64,000 nt of DNA, from assembly GCA_965275905.1 (NCBI GenBank), contig CBDHYJ010000082.1, forward strand, positions 1 to 64,000, in the 5' to 3' direction. A program made the position numbers and the translations under genes. Below are positions 9,712 through 18,672 of the stretch, piece after piece. Numbering within the stretch: the first letter of the stretch is position 1; each line of letters begins with the position of its first letter. The notes under the pieces are model-generated. The model worked only from the letters and a program-made list of their open reading frames with translations. It did no database searches and had not been told where the DNA came from. Origin of the DNA: CBDAQD01 sp965275905 (GTDB lineage: Bacteria; Pseudomonadota; Alphaproteobacteria; Rhizobiales; JAJFHC01).

Positions 9712-11129
9712 AGCTGCCAGGTGATGTCGGTGCCATTCATTTTGTCGGCATCGGCGGAATTGGAATGAGCGGCATCGCGGAGGTGATGCACAATCTAGGC
9801 TACACCGTTCAGGGGTCCGACCTTTCGGCCAATCCGAATGTCGAAAGGCTGAGAGGCCTCGGCATGGTGATTTCGGTCGGGCACGATGCCGAAAACCTCG
9901 GTGATGCCAAGGTCGTCGTCATTTCGTCGGCGGTTAAGCCGGATAATCCTGAGGTCGCGGCCGCCAGGGCACGCTTTCTGCCGGTCGTTCGCCGCGCCGA
10001 GATGCTTGCCGAACTGATGCGGCTCAAATCGTCCATCGCTATCGGGGGCACTCACGGAAAAACCACGACGACATCGCTGGTGGCGGCGATCCTCGAAGGG
10101 GCGGGCATGGACCCGACTGTGATCAATGGCGGCATTATCAATGCCTACGGCACGAATGCCCGCCTTGGGGACGGTGACTGGCTGGTCGCTGAATCGGACG
10201 AGTCGGACGGCACGTTCGTAAAGCTCCCTGCCGAGATCGCCATCGTGACCAATATCGATCCGGAACACCTCGATCACTATGGCGACTTTGATACCTTGCG
10301 GGCAGCATTCCGGGCATTTGTCGAGAATGTTCCGTTTTACGGATTTGCCGTCATGTGCATCGATCATCCGGAGGTGCAGGCGCTGATCGGACAGATCGTG
10401 GACCGCCGGATCATCACCTACGGCCGGAGCCCCCAAGCCGAAGTTCGCATGGATGATCTTCGGTTTGCAGAAGGCGACTGCGTGTTCAACGTAGTGATCA
10501 CGGACCGGGTCACGGGAGAGGAAAGGCGGATCGACGACATACGCCTGCCGATGCCGGGAGAGCACAATGCGCTGAACGCGCTTGCCGCGATCGCCGTTGC
10601 CTGCGAACTCTCAATTCCCGGTGACGTCGTGAGGAACTCGCTGGCACAGTTTCGCGGCGTCAAGCGCCGCTTCACGAAGACCGGGGTCTGGAACGGCGTG
10701 GCAATTTTTGACGACTATGGCCATCATCCCGTCGAGATCTCTGCAGTGCTCAAGGCCGGTCGCCGTGTTACGGACGGCCGCGTCATCGCCGTGATGCAGC
10801 CCCATCGCTACAGTCGTCTGGAGAGTCTGTTCAATGACTTCTGCAGTTGCTTCAACGACGCCGACACTGTCGTTATCGCGCCGGTCTATGAGGCCGGCGA
10901 AGCGCCGATCGAAGGCGTAACGAGCGAGGCGCTGGTCGATGGGCTGATCGCTCGCGGGCATCGGCATGCGCTTATGCTCGAGAAGCCGGAAGCGCTTGCC
11001 GAAACGATTGCCGATCTGGCCGAACCGGGCGATATCGTTATCTGCCTTGGCGCGGGCAGCATAACTCAATGGGCCAACGCTCTGCCGCAAGCTCTTGAAA
11101 AATATAAAGAATCTGAAAAGGATGCTTAG
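9708..11129 (+). CDS. murC: UDP-N-acetylmuramate: L-alanine ligase MurC
   Basis: 473 aa cytoplasmic Mur ligase that adds the first stem-peptide residue, L-alanine. It begins with the Rossmann-type HFVGIGGIGMSGIAE block (residues 11-25) and has the ATP loop GTHGKTTT at 114-121, AESDESDGTF, NIDPEHLDHYG and the C-terminal FDDYGHHPVEI and QPHRYSR motifs. The histidine in GTHGKTT separates MurC from MurD/E/F. It overlaps murG by four bases and ends two bases before murB. Confidence 0.97.
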   Translation: MKLPGDVGAIHFVGIGGIGMSGIAEVMHNLGYTVQGSDLSANPNVERLRGLGMVISVGHDAENLGDAKVVVISSAVKPDNPEVAAARARFLPVVRRAEMLAELMRLKSSIAIGGTHGKTTTTSLVAAILEGAGMDPTVINGGIINAYGTNARLGDGDWLVAESDESDGTFVKLPAEIAIVTNIDPEHLDHYGDFDTLRAAFRAFVENVPFYGFAVMCIDHPEVQALIGQIVDRRIITYGRSPQAEVRMDDLRFAEGDCVFNVVITDRVTGEERRIDDIRLPMPGEHNALNALAAIAVACELSIPGDVVRNSLAQFRGVKRRFTKTGVWNGVAIFDDYGHHPVEISAVLKAGRRVTDGRVIAVMQPHRYSRLESLFNDFCSCFNDADTVVIAPVYEAGEAPIEGVTSEALVDGLIARGHRHALMLEKPEALAETIADLAEPGDIVICLGAGSITQWANALPQALEKYKESEKDA

Positions 11130-11131
11130 CA

Positions 11132-12079
11132 ATGGCTGCGTCGGATTCGCTGCTGGGACGATTGCCCGAGGTACGCGGCAGATACAAGGCGAACGCGCCG
11201 CTTTCCGAGCTCACCTGGTTTCGGGTTGGCGGTCCCGCCGAGGTGCTGTTTACCCCCGCGGATGAAGACGACCTCGTTCATTTTCTGAGCAGTGCGCCTT
11301 CTGACGTGCCGGTTCGTGTGATCGGGGTCGGATCGAACACGCTGGTGAGAGACGGCGGAGTAGCCGGCGTTGTCATCCGGCTAGGCCGAGGGTTCGGTGC
11401 GATCTCCATAGAAGACGGCCACAGAATCCGGGCGGGAACGGCGGTGCCGGACGTCAAAGTCGCGAAAGCGGCACTCGATGCCGGGATCGCCGGCTTGTCG
11501 TTCTACCGCGGCATACCCGGCACGATTGGCGGGGCGCTGCGGATGAACGGCGGCGCCTACGGACGGGAAACATGCGATGTCCTGATCGAAGCGGTGGCCA
11601 TCGACCGGCACGGTGCCCGCCATGTCCTGAGCAATGAGGACATGGGCTTTTCGTATCGGCACAGTACTGTGCCTGACAGCATGATTTTCGTCGAAGCGCT
11701 GTTTCAGGGTGAGCCCGGCGATGCTGAAGCGATCGCGGCAGAAATGAAATCGATTACGGAAGCGCGCGAGTCGACGCAGCCGGTTCGCAGCCGTACGGGC
11801 GGCAGCACGTTCAAGAATCCCGAAGGCTACAAAGCCTGGCAACTGATCGACAGCGCCGGATGTCGGGGCCTCAAGGTCGGCGGTGCATCTGTTTCCGAGA
11901 AACACTGCAATTTTCTCATCAATGAGGGTGAAGCGACGGCGGCTGATCTGGAAACACTTGGCGAGACCGTCCGACGCCGCGTTTCGGAAACAAGCGGTAT
12001 CCAGCTTGACTGGGAAATAAAGCGCATCGGCATTGCCGCTGAGGACCAGGCACAGGAGAAGTCCGGTGACGGAAACTGA
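11132..12079 (+). CDS. murB: UDP-N-acetylenolpyruvoylglucosamine reductase MurB
   Basis: 315 aa cytoplasmic FAD- and NADPH-dependent reductase that makes UDP-MurNAc. FAD-binding motifs include TWFRVGGPAE near residue 28, VGSNTLVRDGG (67-77) and GIPGTIGGALRMNGGAYG (127-144). The conserved catalytic serine is in RTGGSTFKNP (Ser225), followed by KVGGASVSEKHCNFLIN. It follows murC by two bases, and its 3' end overlaps the ddl start. Confidence 0.95.
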   Translation: MAASDSLLGRLPEVRGRYKANAPLSELTWFRVGGPAEVLFTPADEDDLVHFLSSAPSDVPVRVIGVGSNTLVRDGGVAGVVIRLGRGFGAISIEDGHRIRAGTAVPDVKVAKAALDAGIAGLSFYRGIPGTIGGALRMNGGAYGRETCDVLIEAVAIDRHGARHVLSNEDMGFSYRHSTVPDSMIFVEALFQGEPGDAEAIAAEMKSITEARESTQPVRSRTGGSTFKNPEGYKAWQLIDSAGCRGLKVGGASVSEKHCNFLINEGEATAADLETLGETVRRRVSETSGIQLDWEIKRIGIAAEDQAQEKSGDGN

Positions 12080-12998
12080 CAAGAAGCATGTAGCGGTCCT
12101 CTATGGCGGCTGGTCGGCCGAGCGAGAGGTTAGTCTTTCATCGGGCAAAGCGTGCGGCGAGGCACTCGAAGCCGCAGGTTACCGGGTCACGATGATCGAC
12201 GTGGAGCCGAACATTGCCCCGGTGCTGAGCGACCTGAAACCGGATGTCGCATTCAATGCGCTGCACGGGCGTTGGGGTGAAGATGGCTGCGTTCAGGGGA
12301 TCCTGGAGATCCTCGAGATTCCCTACACGCACTCCGGTGTTCTTGCGTCTTCTCTGGCCATGCACAAAGAGCGCGCCAAGGTCGTTTTTCAATCTGCCGG
12401 CATACCGGTTGCGGAAAGCAAGGTGCTGACGAGGGCAAAGGCGGCGCTGGGACACCCGATCGCACCGCCTTACGTAATCAAGCCCGTTAACGAAGGATCA
12501 AGCGTAGGGGTTTACATCATAGAAGAGGACGCGACGCAGCTGTTGGCGCGTGCGCTGTCCGACGGCGGATCTCAGGATGACGAGATCATGGTCGAGCGTT
12601 ACGTGCCTGGTCGCGAATTGACCTGTGCCGTGATGGGGGACGTTGCTTTGGGTGTGATCGACATTGTGCCGATGACAGAGTTCTACGACTACAAGGCGAA
12701 GTATGCGCCGGGCGGGTCGAAGCATGTGCTTCCGGCCGAGATTCCCGGCGAAATCTATCGCCGTATTCAGCATTACGCCCTAAAGGCACACGAGGCGCTC
12801 GGGTGCCGCGGCGTGAGCCGTTCCGACTTTCGGTACGACGATACGCATGACGGGCCGGGTGAACTCATCATTCTGGAAACCAATACGCAACCCGGCATGA
12901 CCGCGACCTCGCTGGTGCCGGAGCTCGCCGCTTATGCCGGACACTCCTTCGAGGAGCTCGTGAGCTGGATGGTCGAGGATGCATCATGTGGCCGCTGA
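12066..12998 (+). CDS. ddl: D-alanine: D-alanine ligase Ddl
   Basis: 310 aa ATP-grasp enzyme supplying the D-Ala-D-Ala dipeptide to MurF. Motifs are HVAVLYGGWSAEREVSL at the N-terminus, the ATP-binding VIKPVNEGSSVGVYII segment, and the metal-binding ETNTQPGMTATSLVPELA near the C-terminus. The frame is open from 12033, but the GTG at 12066 is preferred: an AGGAGAAG ribosome-binding site lies at 12053-12060 and the protein then starts at the normal family position. It overlaps murB by 14 bp and ftsQ by 13 bp. Confidence 0.94.
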   Translation: MTETDKKHVAVLYGGWSAEREVSLSSGKACGEALEAAGYRVTMIDVEPNIAPVLSDLKPDVAFNALHGRWGEDGCVQGILEILEIPYTHSGVLASSLAMHKERAKVVFQSAGIPVAESKVLTRAKAALGHPIAPPYVIKPVNEGSSVGVYIIEEDATQLLARALSDGGSQDDEIMVERYVPGRELTCAVMGDVALGVIDIVPMTEFYDYKAKYAPGGSKHVLPAEIPGEIYRRIQHYALKAHEALGCRGVSRSDFRYDDTHDGPGELIILETNTQPGMTATSLVPELAAYAGHSFEELVSWMVEDASCGR

Positions 12999-13978
12999 GC
13001 CGCATATTGACCGATGACGACGCCCTGGCGTCCGGCAGCGGACACCAGCGGGAGCGGCGGCGCCTGCCGCTGCGCGTGCCCATGTGGCGAACCGGAACGC
13101 CCGGACGGCCTGCGAGTCGGGCTCGTGCCGAGCGGCTGCGGCGTTTCTGGTATGAGTTGGCGCGGGGCAGGACCGGCGACTGGTACACGACATGGGCGAC
13201 GAGCGGCTTTCTGACGCTCGCATTGACCTATGCCGTGATCTCTGGCGGCCATGGCCAGGCGATCGGAGCGGCTGTGACCGGGCTTGCCGACTCCGGTCTG
13301 AGCGCAACGGGCTTTGCGGTTGACAAGATCACCATAACCGGGCGCCAGCGCGCGCGGATGGAGGACATCCTTGCCGGTGTCGGTGTCGAGCGCGGTAACT
13401 CGATTCTCAGCTTTGATACCGATGCCGCCAAGTTCCGGATCGAGCAACTCGGATGGGTTCGGTCGGCCTCGGTGCAAAGAGTCTTTCCGGACAAAATTTA
13501 CGTGGAGATCACGGAACGCAGGCCGTTTGCCGTGTGGCAGCGCGACGGCCTGTTCTCGGTCATTGACGATACCGGCGCACGCCTCAACGGACTGAAGGCC
13601 GAGGACTTCACACATCTGCCGCAGGTTGTCGGTGTCGGAGCAGGGCGAAAAGCCGCCGACATTCTGGGCGCGATCGATCGCGAGCCGCTGCTGAAGCCGT
13701 TGGTCAAGGCCGTCGTGCGCGTGGGCAATCGGCGCTGGAACCTGCAGATGACCAACGACATCACGATTCTGCTGCCGGAAAGCGGCGCGGAGCCGGTACT
13801 CACCGAACTGGTGAAACTCGAGCAGGAACACAACATCCTGTCGCGTGACATCCGGCAAATCGATTTCAGACTGCCCGACCGTGTCGCAATTCGTCTGTCC
13901 GACGAAGCTGCTGACCGGCGGCGCGAGACATTGGCCTTGGGGGGCAAGGTAAAGCGTAAAAAAGGCAAGGACACATGA
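12986..13978 (+). CDS. ftsQ: Cell division protein FtsQ
   Basis: 330 aa bitopic divisome protein that links FtsB/FtsL to later components. A long basic, Arg/Pro-rich cytoplasmic tail (residues 1-65, typical of alphaproteobacteria) precedes a single membrane helix at about 72-90. A POTRA domain follows (about 111-185, beginning FAVDKITITGRQR), then the FtsQ beta domain with KIYVEITERRPFAVW. The start overlaps ddl and the stop overlaps ftsA (ATGA). FtsQ sequences are poorly conserved, but POTRA plus position make the call firm. Confidence 0.93.
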   Translation: MWPLSRILTDDDALASGSGHQRERRRLPLRVPMWRTGTPGRPASRARAERLRRFWYELARGRTGDWYTTWATSGFLTLALTYAVISGGHGQAIGAAVTGLADSGLSATGFAVDKITITGRQRARMEDILAGVGVERGNSILSFDTDAAKFRIEQLGWVRSASVQRVFPDKIYVEITERRPFAVWQRDGLFSVIDDTGARLNGLKAEDFTHLPQVVGVGAGRKAADILGAIDREPLLKPLVKAVVRVGNRRWNLQMTNDITILLPESGAEPVLTELVKLEQEHNILSRDIRQIDFRLPDRVAIRLSDEAADRRRETLALGGKVKRKKGKDT

Positions 13979-15294
13979 CCGTTGTCTCCCTCAACGACCG
14001 AAATGGAAACGGCAAGTCAATAAGCGGATCGAGGCCGAGCTATTTTGCCGCTCTCGACATCGGCAGCACCAAGGTCTGCTGCCTGATTGCCAAAGCGATC
14101 AATTCCCGGGGTCCGGCGGGCAGTGGTGCTGCCGGCCTGCAGGTGCTGGGCATGGGGCATCAGGTGGCGCATGGAATTCGCGCCGGTGCCGTTGTCGACA
14201 TGGACGCGGCTGAACGGTCGATCCGGGCCGCGGTGGATGCCGCGGAACGCATGGCGGACATTACGATAGACAGCGTGTTCGTCAACGTCTCCGGCGGCCG
14301 ACCCTATTGCCACCGCAATTCGGGCGAAGTCAGGCTGGCCGGACGGGCCGTGAACGGTCAGGACGTCAGCCGCGCATTGAACATGGCGCGGTCCGGAATC
14401 GACACCGGCAACCGTACGGTCGTGCATGCCGTGCCCGTGAGCTATACGCTCGACCGCAATGTCGGGGTGACGGAACCGGAAGGCATGTTCGGCGATCTGC
14501 TTGGTGTCGATCTGAACGTCACCACCGTCGAGCCGGGTCCGATGCGCAACCTTGCGCTGTGCATTGAGCGATGCCACCTGGGCGTGAACGGCTTCGTTCT
14601 TGCGCCGCACGCCAGCGGCCTGTCCTCGCTGGTCCGCGACGAGACGGATCTGGGCGTGACGTGCATCGACCTTGGCGGCGGCACAACCAGTGTTGCGGTC
14701 TTTTTCGAGAACAGGCTCGTGTTCGGCGATGTCATCCCGGTGGGCGGGCATCACATCACGACCGATATCGCGCGCGGCCTGTCGACACCGGTTGCGCACG
14801 CAGAGCGGATCAAGGCGCTTTATGGCAGCGGGCTGCCGAGCGCTACGGACGACCGCGAGCTGATCGCCGTGCCGCTTGTCGGTGAGCGCGGCACCGATAC
14901 GGTCAACAAGATTCCGAAGTCCATGCTGACGGGGATCATTCAGCCGCGTATCGAGGAGACGCTGGAACTGGTGCGGGACCGCATCAAGGCGAGCGGCTTC
15001 GAGCACCTTGCGGGCCGGCGCGTGGTCCTCACGGGCGGTGCAAGCCTCATGACCGGAATGCAGGCCCTGGCGACGACCATTCTTGACCGGCAGGTCAGGA
15101 TGGGTGGTCCGAAAGCGATCCCGGGTCTGCCTGAAGCGGCCCTGGCGCCAGCTTTTGCGACCGTCACCGGATTGCTCGAATATGCCGTTGATCCGGAGGT
15201 GCAGATCAGTGCCATGCCCGGACAGGCCCAGGCCGTCGGTCATGACGGCGGCTACTTTGCCCGCATCGGGCAGTGGATCAAGGAAAGCTTCTGA
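13975..15294 (+). CDS. ftsA: Cell division ATPase FtsA
   Basis: 439 aa actin-like protein that tethers FtsZ filaments to the inner membrane. The phosphate-1 loop is ALDIGSTKVCCLIAK near residue 24 and the phosphate-2 loop is CIDLGGGTTSVAVF; VVLTGGASLMTGM is the adenosine motif. The C-terminal end, ARIGQWIKESF, fits the expected short amphipathic membrane-targeting helix. It overlaps ftsQ by four bases and is the last gene before the 326-bp gap that precedes ftsZ, so ftsZ can be expressed independently. Confidence 0.96.
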   Translation: MTVVSLNDRNGNGKSISGSRPSYFAALDIGSTKVCCLIAKAINSRGPAGSGAAGLQVLGMGHQVAHGIRAGAVVDMDAAERSIRAAVDAAERMADITIDSVFVNVSGGRPYCHRNSGEVRLAGRAVNGQDVSRALNMARSGIDTGNRTVVHAVPVSYTLDRNVGVTEPEGMFGDLLGVDLNVTTVEPGPMRNLALCIERCHLGVNGFVLAPHASGLSSLVRDETDLGVTCIDLGGGTTSVAVFFENRLVFGDVIPVGGHHITTDIARGLSTPVAHAERIKALYGSGLPSATDDRELIAVPLVGERGTDTVNKIPKSMLTGIIQPRIEETLELVRDRIKASGFEHLAGRRVVLTGGASLMTGMQALATTILDRQVRMGGPKAIPGLPEAALAPAFATVTGLLEYAVDPEVQISAMPGQAQAVGHDGGYFARIGQWIKESF

Positions 15295-15473
15295 TTTCAG
15301 AGCTTTAGGGCGTTTTTCGTTTATCTTGATTCCGGTTTGATCCGGATTCGAGCTGCCACCTGTGCGTGTTTCGGGCGTTCGGGTTGCACTGGAACCGTGC
15401 AGTAATCAGCATCATTCCAGGCGTTTCTCCGGTCGGATTCGGCCGGGGGTGCGGCATGAGCGCATGCCGCGCG

Positions 15474-15488
15474 TTAACCTGCCGTTAA
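15474..15488. promoter_or_regulatory. Candidate CtrA-binding site 1 upstream of ftsZ
   Basis: Reads TTAA, seven bases, TTAA, an exact match to the CtrA consensus TTAA-N7-TTAA known from Caulobacter and other alphaproteobacteria. It lies 133 bp before the ftsZ start. CtrA is known to control ftsZ transcription in Caulobacter. That it does so here is inferred. Confidence 0.65.
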
Positions 15489-15536
15489 CCTTTTCCATGG
15501 CATTGGCGCAAAAAAACACAGGTGCGTAAACACGCG

Positions 15537-15551
15537 TTAACGATTTGTTAT
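15537..15551. promoter_or_regulatory. Candidate CtrA-binding site 2 upstream of ftsZ
   Basis: Reads TTAA, seven bases (CGATTTG), TTAT: one mismatch to the CtrA consensus, 70 bp before ftsZ and 49 bp after site 1. A pair of sites strengthens the case for cell-cycle control. A still weaker TTAA-N8-TTAG lies at 15568-15583. Confidence 0.5.
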
Positions 15552-15620
15552 GGACTTGGTAACAAAGTTAAACGGAACCTTAGTGTTTAATAAAAATTCG
15601 GTAACCGAACAGAGATTGCC

Positions 15621-17384
15621 ATGACGATAAATCTCAAGCTCCCCGATTCAACGGATCTCAAGCCGCGCATCACCGTTTTCGGTGTGGGCGGCGCTGGCGG
15701 CAACGCCGTCAACAACATGATCGAATCGAACCTGCTCGGCGTCGAGTTCGTCGTTGCCAATACAGATGCCCAGGCGCTCGCGCAGAGCGGGGCGGAAAGA
15801 CGCATCCAGATGGGGACCGCGCTGACCGAGGGTCTAGGCGCCGGGTCTCAGCCTGAAATCGGAGCGGCAGCGGCGGAAGAGGCGCTGCCGGAGATCATCG
15901 ACCATATTGCCGGCGCGCACATGGTGTTCATCACCGCGGGCATGGGCGGTGGCACGGGGACGGGTGCAGCACCCGTCATCGCACGGGCCGCGCGCGAGCA
16001 GGGGATCCTGACCGTGGGCGTGGTGACCAAACCGTTCCAGTTCGAAGGTCAGCGGCGTGCCGCGACGGCGGAGCGGGGCATCGCGCAACTTGCGGGCCAC
16101 GTGGACACGCTGATCGTGATTCCGAATCAGAACCTGTTCCGTGTCGCGAACGAGAAGACGACATTCGCGGACGCCTTCGCCATGGCCGACCAGGTGCTCT
16201 ACTCGGGCGTTGGCGGCATCACCGACCTGATGGTCAAGGAAGGCCTGATCAATCTCGACTTCGCCGACGTCCGTTCCGTGATGAGCGAGATGGGCAAGGC
16301 GATGATGGGCACAGGCGAAGCGTCGGGCGAGAAGCGGGCGCTGGAAGCGGCCGAGGCCGCGATCGCCAATCCGCTGCTCGATGACGTCAGCATGAAGGGT
16401 GCGCGGGGCCTGTTGATCAATATCACGGGCGGCAACGACCTGACGCTGTACGAAGTCGACGAGGCCGCGACCAGAATCCGCGAGGAAGTCGACAAGGAAG
16501 CCAACATCATCCTGGGCGCCACGTTCGACGAACACCTCGAAGGCGTGATCCGGGTGTCGGTGGTCGCCACCGGCATCGCGCAAGAAACCTTCGTGACACT
16601 GCCGGAAGAGGAGGCAGCCGCTACGGCCCGCCCGTCTCCGGTCTCGACCCGCCGCGCGGCTTACGTCATTTCAGACCGGCCGGCGTTCAAGCCGATCAAG
16701 CCCGCGGCCGCGGAAGACGAACGGGAACCGGCGATGGCCTCTGAGCCTCATTTGCCGGAAGACATTACGGATGAAGCCGAGCCGCTGGAGGATCCTGCGC
16801 CGGCGATGCACGTATACGAAGACGACGATATCCAGGATCTGCCGGCGGAGATGGAACCGCTCGAGGAGCGGCTTGCCACGCCGCAGGTGGCCGAACCGCC
16901 CGCGCCGGTGACGGAACTTCCGCAGGCGCGCGAAACAATGCGCCACGTGCCGCCGCCGGCGGCAAGGGCACCGGCGCCTCAGCCGCGCATTGCCCCCGCT
17001 CAGGATACCGGTCATGGCAAACCACGCATGCCGGATGTTGATGACTTCCCGCCGATTGCGGTCCGCGAGATCCGTGCGCGGGAAGGAAATGTCGAGGAAA
17101 TCGGGCTGCAGGCGCACAAGAAGCGCGCAGGCTTCCTGGAACGACTCGCCAATGTTGGACTTGGACGCAAGGAGCCTGTTGTGGCAACACCAAAAAGACA
17201 AGAACCCGTCATGCCCTCGCAGTTCGGTGCCGAAGGACCCAGTACTCCGGCCCCGGTCACGCCAAGCCAGCCGGTCAGCGAGGTGCGCCAGCCTGCTGCA
17301 GCCAAGCCGACACCGGCCCAGGATCCCGATTTCGATGAGGATCAGCTGGAAATACCGGCCTTCCTGCGTCGACAGGCAAACTGA
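15621..17384 (+). CDS. ftsZ: Cell division GTPase FtsZ
   Basis: 587 aa tubulin homologue that forms the Z ring. The GTP-binding signature GGGTGTGAAP is at residues 109-118 and the T7 synergy loop NLDFADVRSVM follows near 211-221. The globular core ends near residue 320. A Pro/Ala/Glu-rich disordered linker of roughly 250 residues follows, long as in many alphaproteobacteria. The conserved C-terminal peptide (DEDQLEIPAFLRRQ) that binds FtsA and other partners is intact, followed only by Ala-Asn. The gene has its own upstream regulatory gap. Confidence 0.98.
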   Translation: MTINLKLPDSTDLKPRITVFGVGGAGGNAVNNMIESNLLGVEFVVANTDAQALAQSGAERRIQMGTALTEGLGAGSQPEIGAAAAEEALPEIIDHIAGAHMVFITAGMGGGTGTGAAPVIARAAREQGILTVGVVTKPFQFEGQRRAATAERGIAQLAGHVDTLIVIPNQNLFRVANEKTTFADAFAMADQVLYSGVGGITDLMVKEGLINLDFADVRSVMSEMGKAMMGTGEASGEKRALEAAEAAIANPLLDDVSMKGARGLLINITGGNDLTLYEVDEAATRIREEVDKEANIILGATFDEHLEGVIRVSVVATGIAQETFVTLPEEEAAATARPSPVSTRRAAYVISDRPAFKPIKPAAAEDEREPAMASEPHLPEDITDEAEPLEDPAPAMHVYEDDDIQDLPAEMEPLEERLATPQVAEPPAPVTELPQARETMRHVPPPAARAPAPQPRIAPAQDTGHGKPRMPDVDDFPPIAVREIRAREGNVEEIGLQAHKKRAGFLERLANVGLGRKEPVVATPKRQEPVMPSQFGAEGPSTPAPVTPSQPVSEVRQPAAAKPTPAQDPDFDEDQLEIPAFLRRQAN

Positions 17385-17719
17385 CAGGACTTCATTGCGG
17401 ACGGCGATGTCGCACTGACGCCGCCGTGACGGCCGGGTACACGCTTGCGGCAGTGTCGCCGGGCGCGCGATATCCCGCCGGAGCCGGTCTTCTTTACGCC
17501 ATTCTTGTCGGTTCTTGTTGGCCCGTCGGGTGCCAATTGCGGCTGCCGGGAGCAACGTCCGGTGGTTAACGGCAGGTGAAGGCAATGCTGGCGCACGACA
17601 CTGGAATGCGATAAAACACCGGATATTGCGGCTAGGATCCCGAGTTCGGGCAACGGTGTCTTCAAGGGGTCTCGACCGGCATCCGAATCCGGTGTTTTTG
17701 TACAGTGAATCGGCTGAAA
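17385..17719 (+). other. ftsZ-bamD gap where lpxC is usually found
   Basis: About 335 bp with no supportable gene. In most alphaproteobacteria I know, lpxC (UDP-3-O-acyl-GlcNAc deacetylase) sits here. I looked at all frames and saw no LpxC motif and no recognisable remnant. The only structure noted is a hairpin followed by T residues at 17675-17699 (annotated separately) and some GC-rich imperfect inverted repeats at about 17415-17462. Confidence 0.6.
17675..17699 (+). terminator. Possible intrinsic terminator before bamD
   Basis: ACCGG (17675-17679) can pair with CCGGT (17689-17693) across a 9-base loop, and the hairpin is followed by GTTTTT (17694-17699). The stem is short, so it is a weak candidate. 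Its place a few bases before the bamD start could make it either the ftsZ terminator or a leader element of bamD. Confidence 0.4.
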
Positions 17720-18661
17720 ATGAACAGTTTTTCGGGATCAGAAAAAGACTATTCCGGACGAAATAACCGCGTTCGGTCCGCCTCGCGCCCGAGGCTGTCC
17801 GGCATTGCCGTGATTCTTGGAATGGCAGTGATCCTCGGAGGATGTTCGACGGTTTCCGGGCTCTGGGGCGAGGATGAGGCATCGGCCGACGGCACGATCC
17901 AGCCCGCCGCCAATACATCGGCCATCGATACCGGCGATTCCGCGGAGAAGCTCTACCGCGAAGCGCAGGATCAGATGAAGGCCGGGAATTACCGGAAGGC
18001 CGCAAAGAAATACGAGGAAGTCGAGCGTCAGCACCCGTATTCGCAGTGGGCGCGGCGCGGCATTCTGATGACCTCATTCTCGCACTACCAGCGCAATGCC
18101 TACGATGACGCCATCCTCGCCGCGCGCCGGTTCATTACGCTTTACCCGGGCCACAAGGACGCGGCCTATGCCTACTACCTCGTGGCGCTGAGCTATTACG
18201 AACAGATCACCGATGTCGGCCGTGACCAGAAGGTCACGAAACAGGCACTCGATGCGCTGACCGAGGTCGAACGGCGGTTCCCGGACAGCAAGTATGCACC
18301 CGATGCCCGCCAGAAGGCCGTGCTTGCGCGCGATCACCTCGCCGGCAAGGAAATGAAGGTCGGCCGCTATTATCTCAAGAAGCACGCCTACGTGGCGGCG
18401 ATCAACCGGTTCCGCACCGTCGTTACCGACTATCAGACCACATCTCACACGCCGGAAGCGCTTATGCGGCTGTCGGAGGCCTATATGGCTCTTGGCATCA
18501 AGGGCGAGGCCCAAACGGCTGCTGCGGTCCTGGGCCACAACTTCCCGGACTCCGAGTGGTATCAGGACTCCTATACGCTCTTGCAGTCGGATGGCCTGGC
18601 ACCGCGGGAGAACAAGGAGAGCTGGATAAGCCGGGCGTGGAAGTCGGTGAACCCGTTCTGA
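17720..18661 (+). CDS. bamD: Outer membrane assembly lipoprotein BamD
   Basis: 313 aa lipoprotein subunit of the BAM complex that inserts beta-barrel proteins into the outer membrane. A basic N-region is followed by a hydrophobic stretch and a lipobox ending VILGGC, with the lipidated Cys at residue 42. TPR-like repeats follow (AEKLYREAQDQMKAGNYRKAAKKYEEVERQHP, then FPDSKYAPDARQ and later repeats), typical of BamD/YfiO. The frame is open from a GTG at 17705, but that codon lies right behind a hairpin; the ATG at 17720 is chosen although no clear ribosome-binding site precedes either. The n-region is unusually long. Confidence 0.9.
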   Translation: MNSFSGSEKDYSGRNNRVRSASRPRLSGIAVILGMAVILGGCSTVSGLWGEDEASADGTIQPAANTSAIDTGDSAEKLYREAQDQMKAGNYRKAAKKYEEVERQHPYSQWARRGILMTSFSHYQRNAYDDAILAARRFITLYPGHKDAAYAYYLVALSYYEQITDVGRDQKVTKQALDALTEVERRFPDSKYAPDARQKAVLARDHLAGKEMKVGRYYLKKHAYVAAINRFRTVVTDYQTTSHTPEALMRLSEAYMALGIKGEAQTAAAVLGHNFPDSEWYQDSYTLLQSDGLAPRENKESWISRAWKSVNPF

Positions 18662-18672
18662 CATAGGGCGCC

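Larger units (their letters stand above)
15295..15620 (+). promoter_or_regulatory. ftsA-ftsZ intergenic regulatory region
   Basis: This 326-bp gap carries no credible gene. Its second half is markedly AT-richer than the surrounding coding DNA and rich in TTAA/GTTAAC words, unlike the tightly packed genes before it. Two CtrA-like motifs are annotated separately. Just before ftsZ the sequence contains AACAAAG, TTTAATAAAAATTCGG and only a weak Shine-Dalgarno (CAGAGA at 15609-15614). I infer that this is the dedicated ftsZ promoter region. No convincing intrinsic terminator for ftsA was seen. Confidence 0.7.

Noticed and set aside
17415..17462. GC-rich inverted repeat after ftsZ as a strong terminator
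   Set aside because: The arms pair only with several bulges and no T-run follows, so it was not annotated as a terminator.
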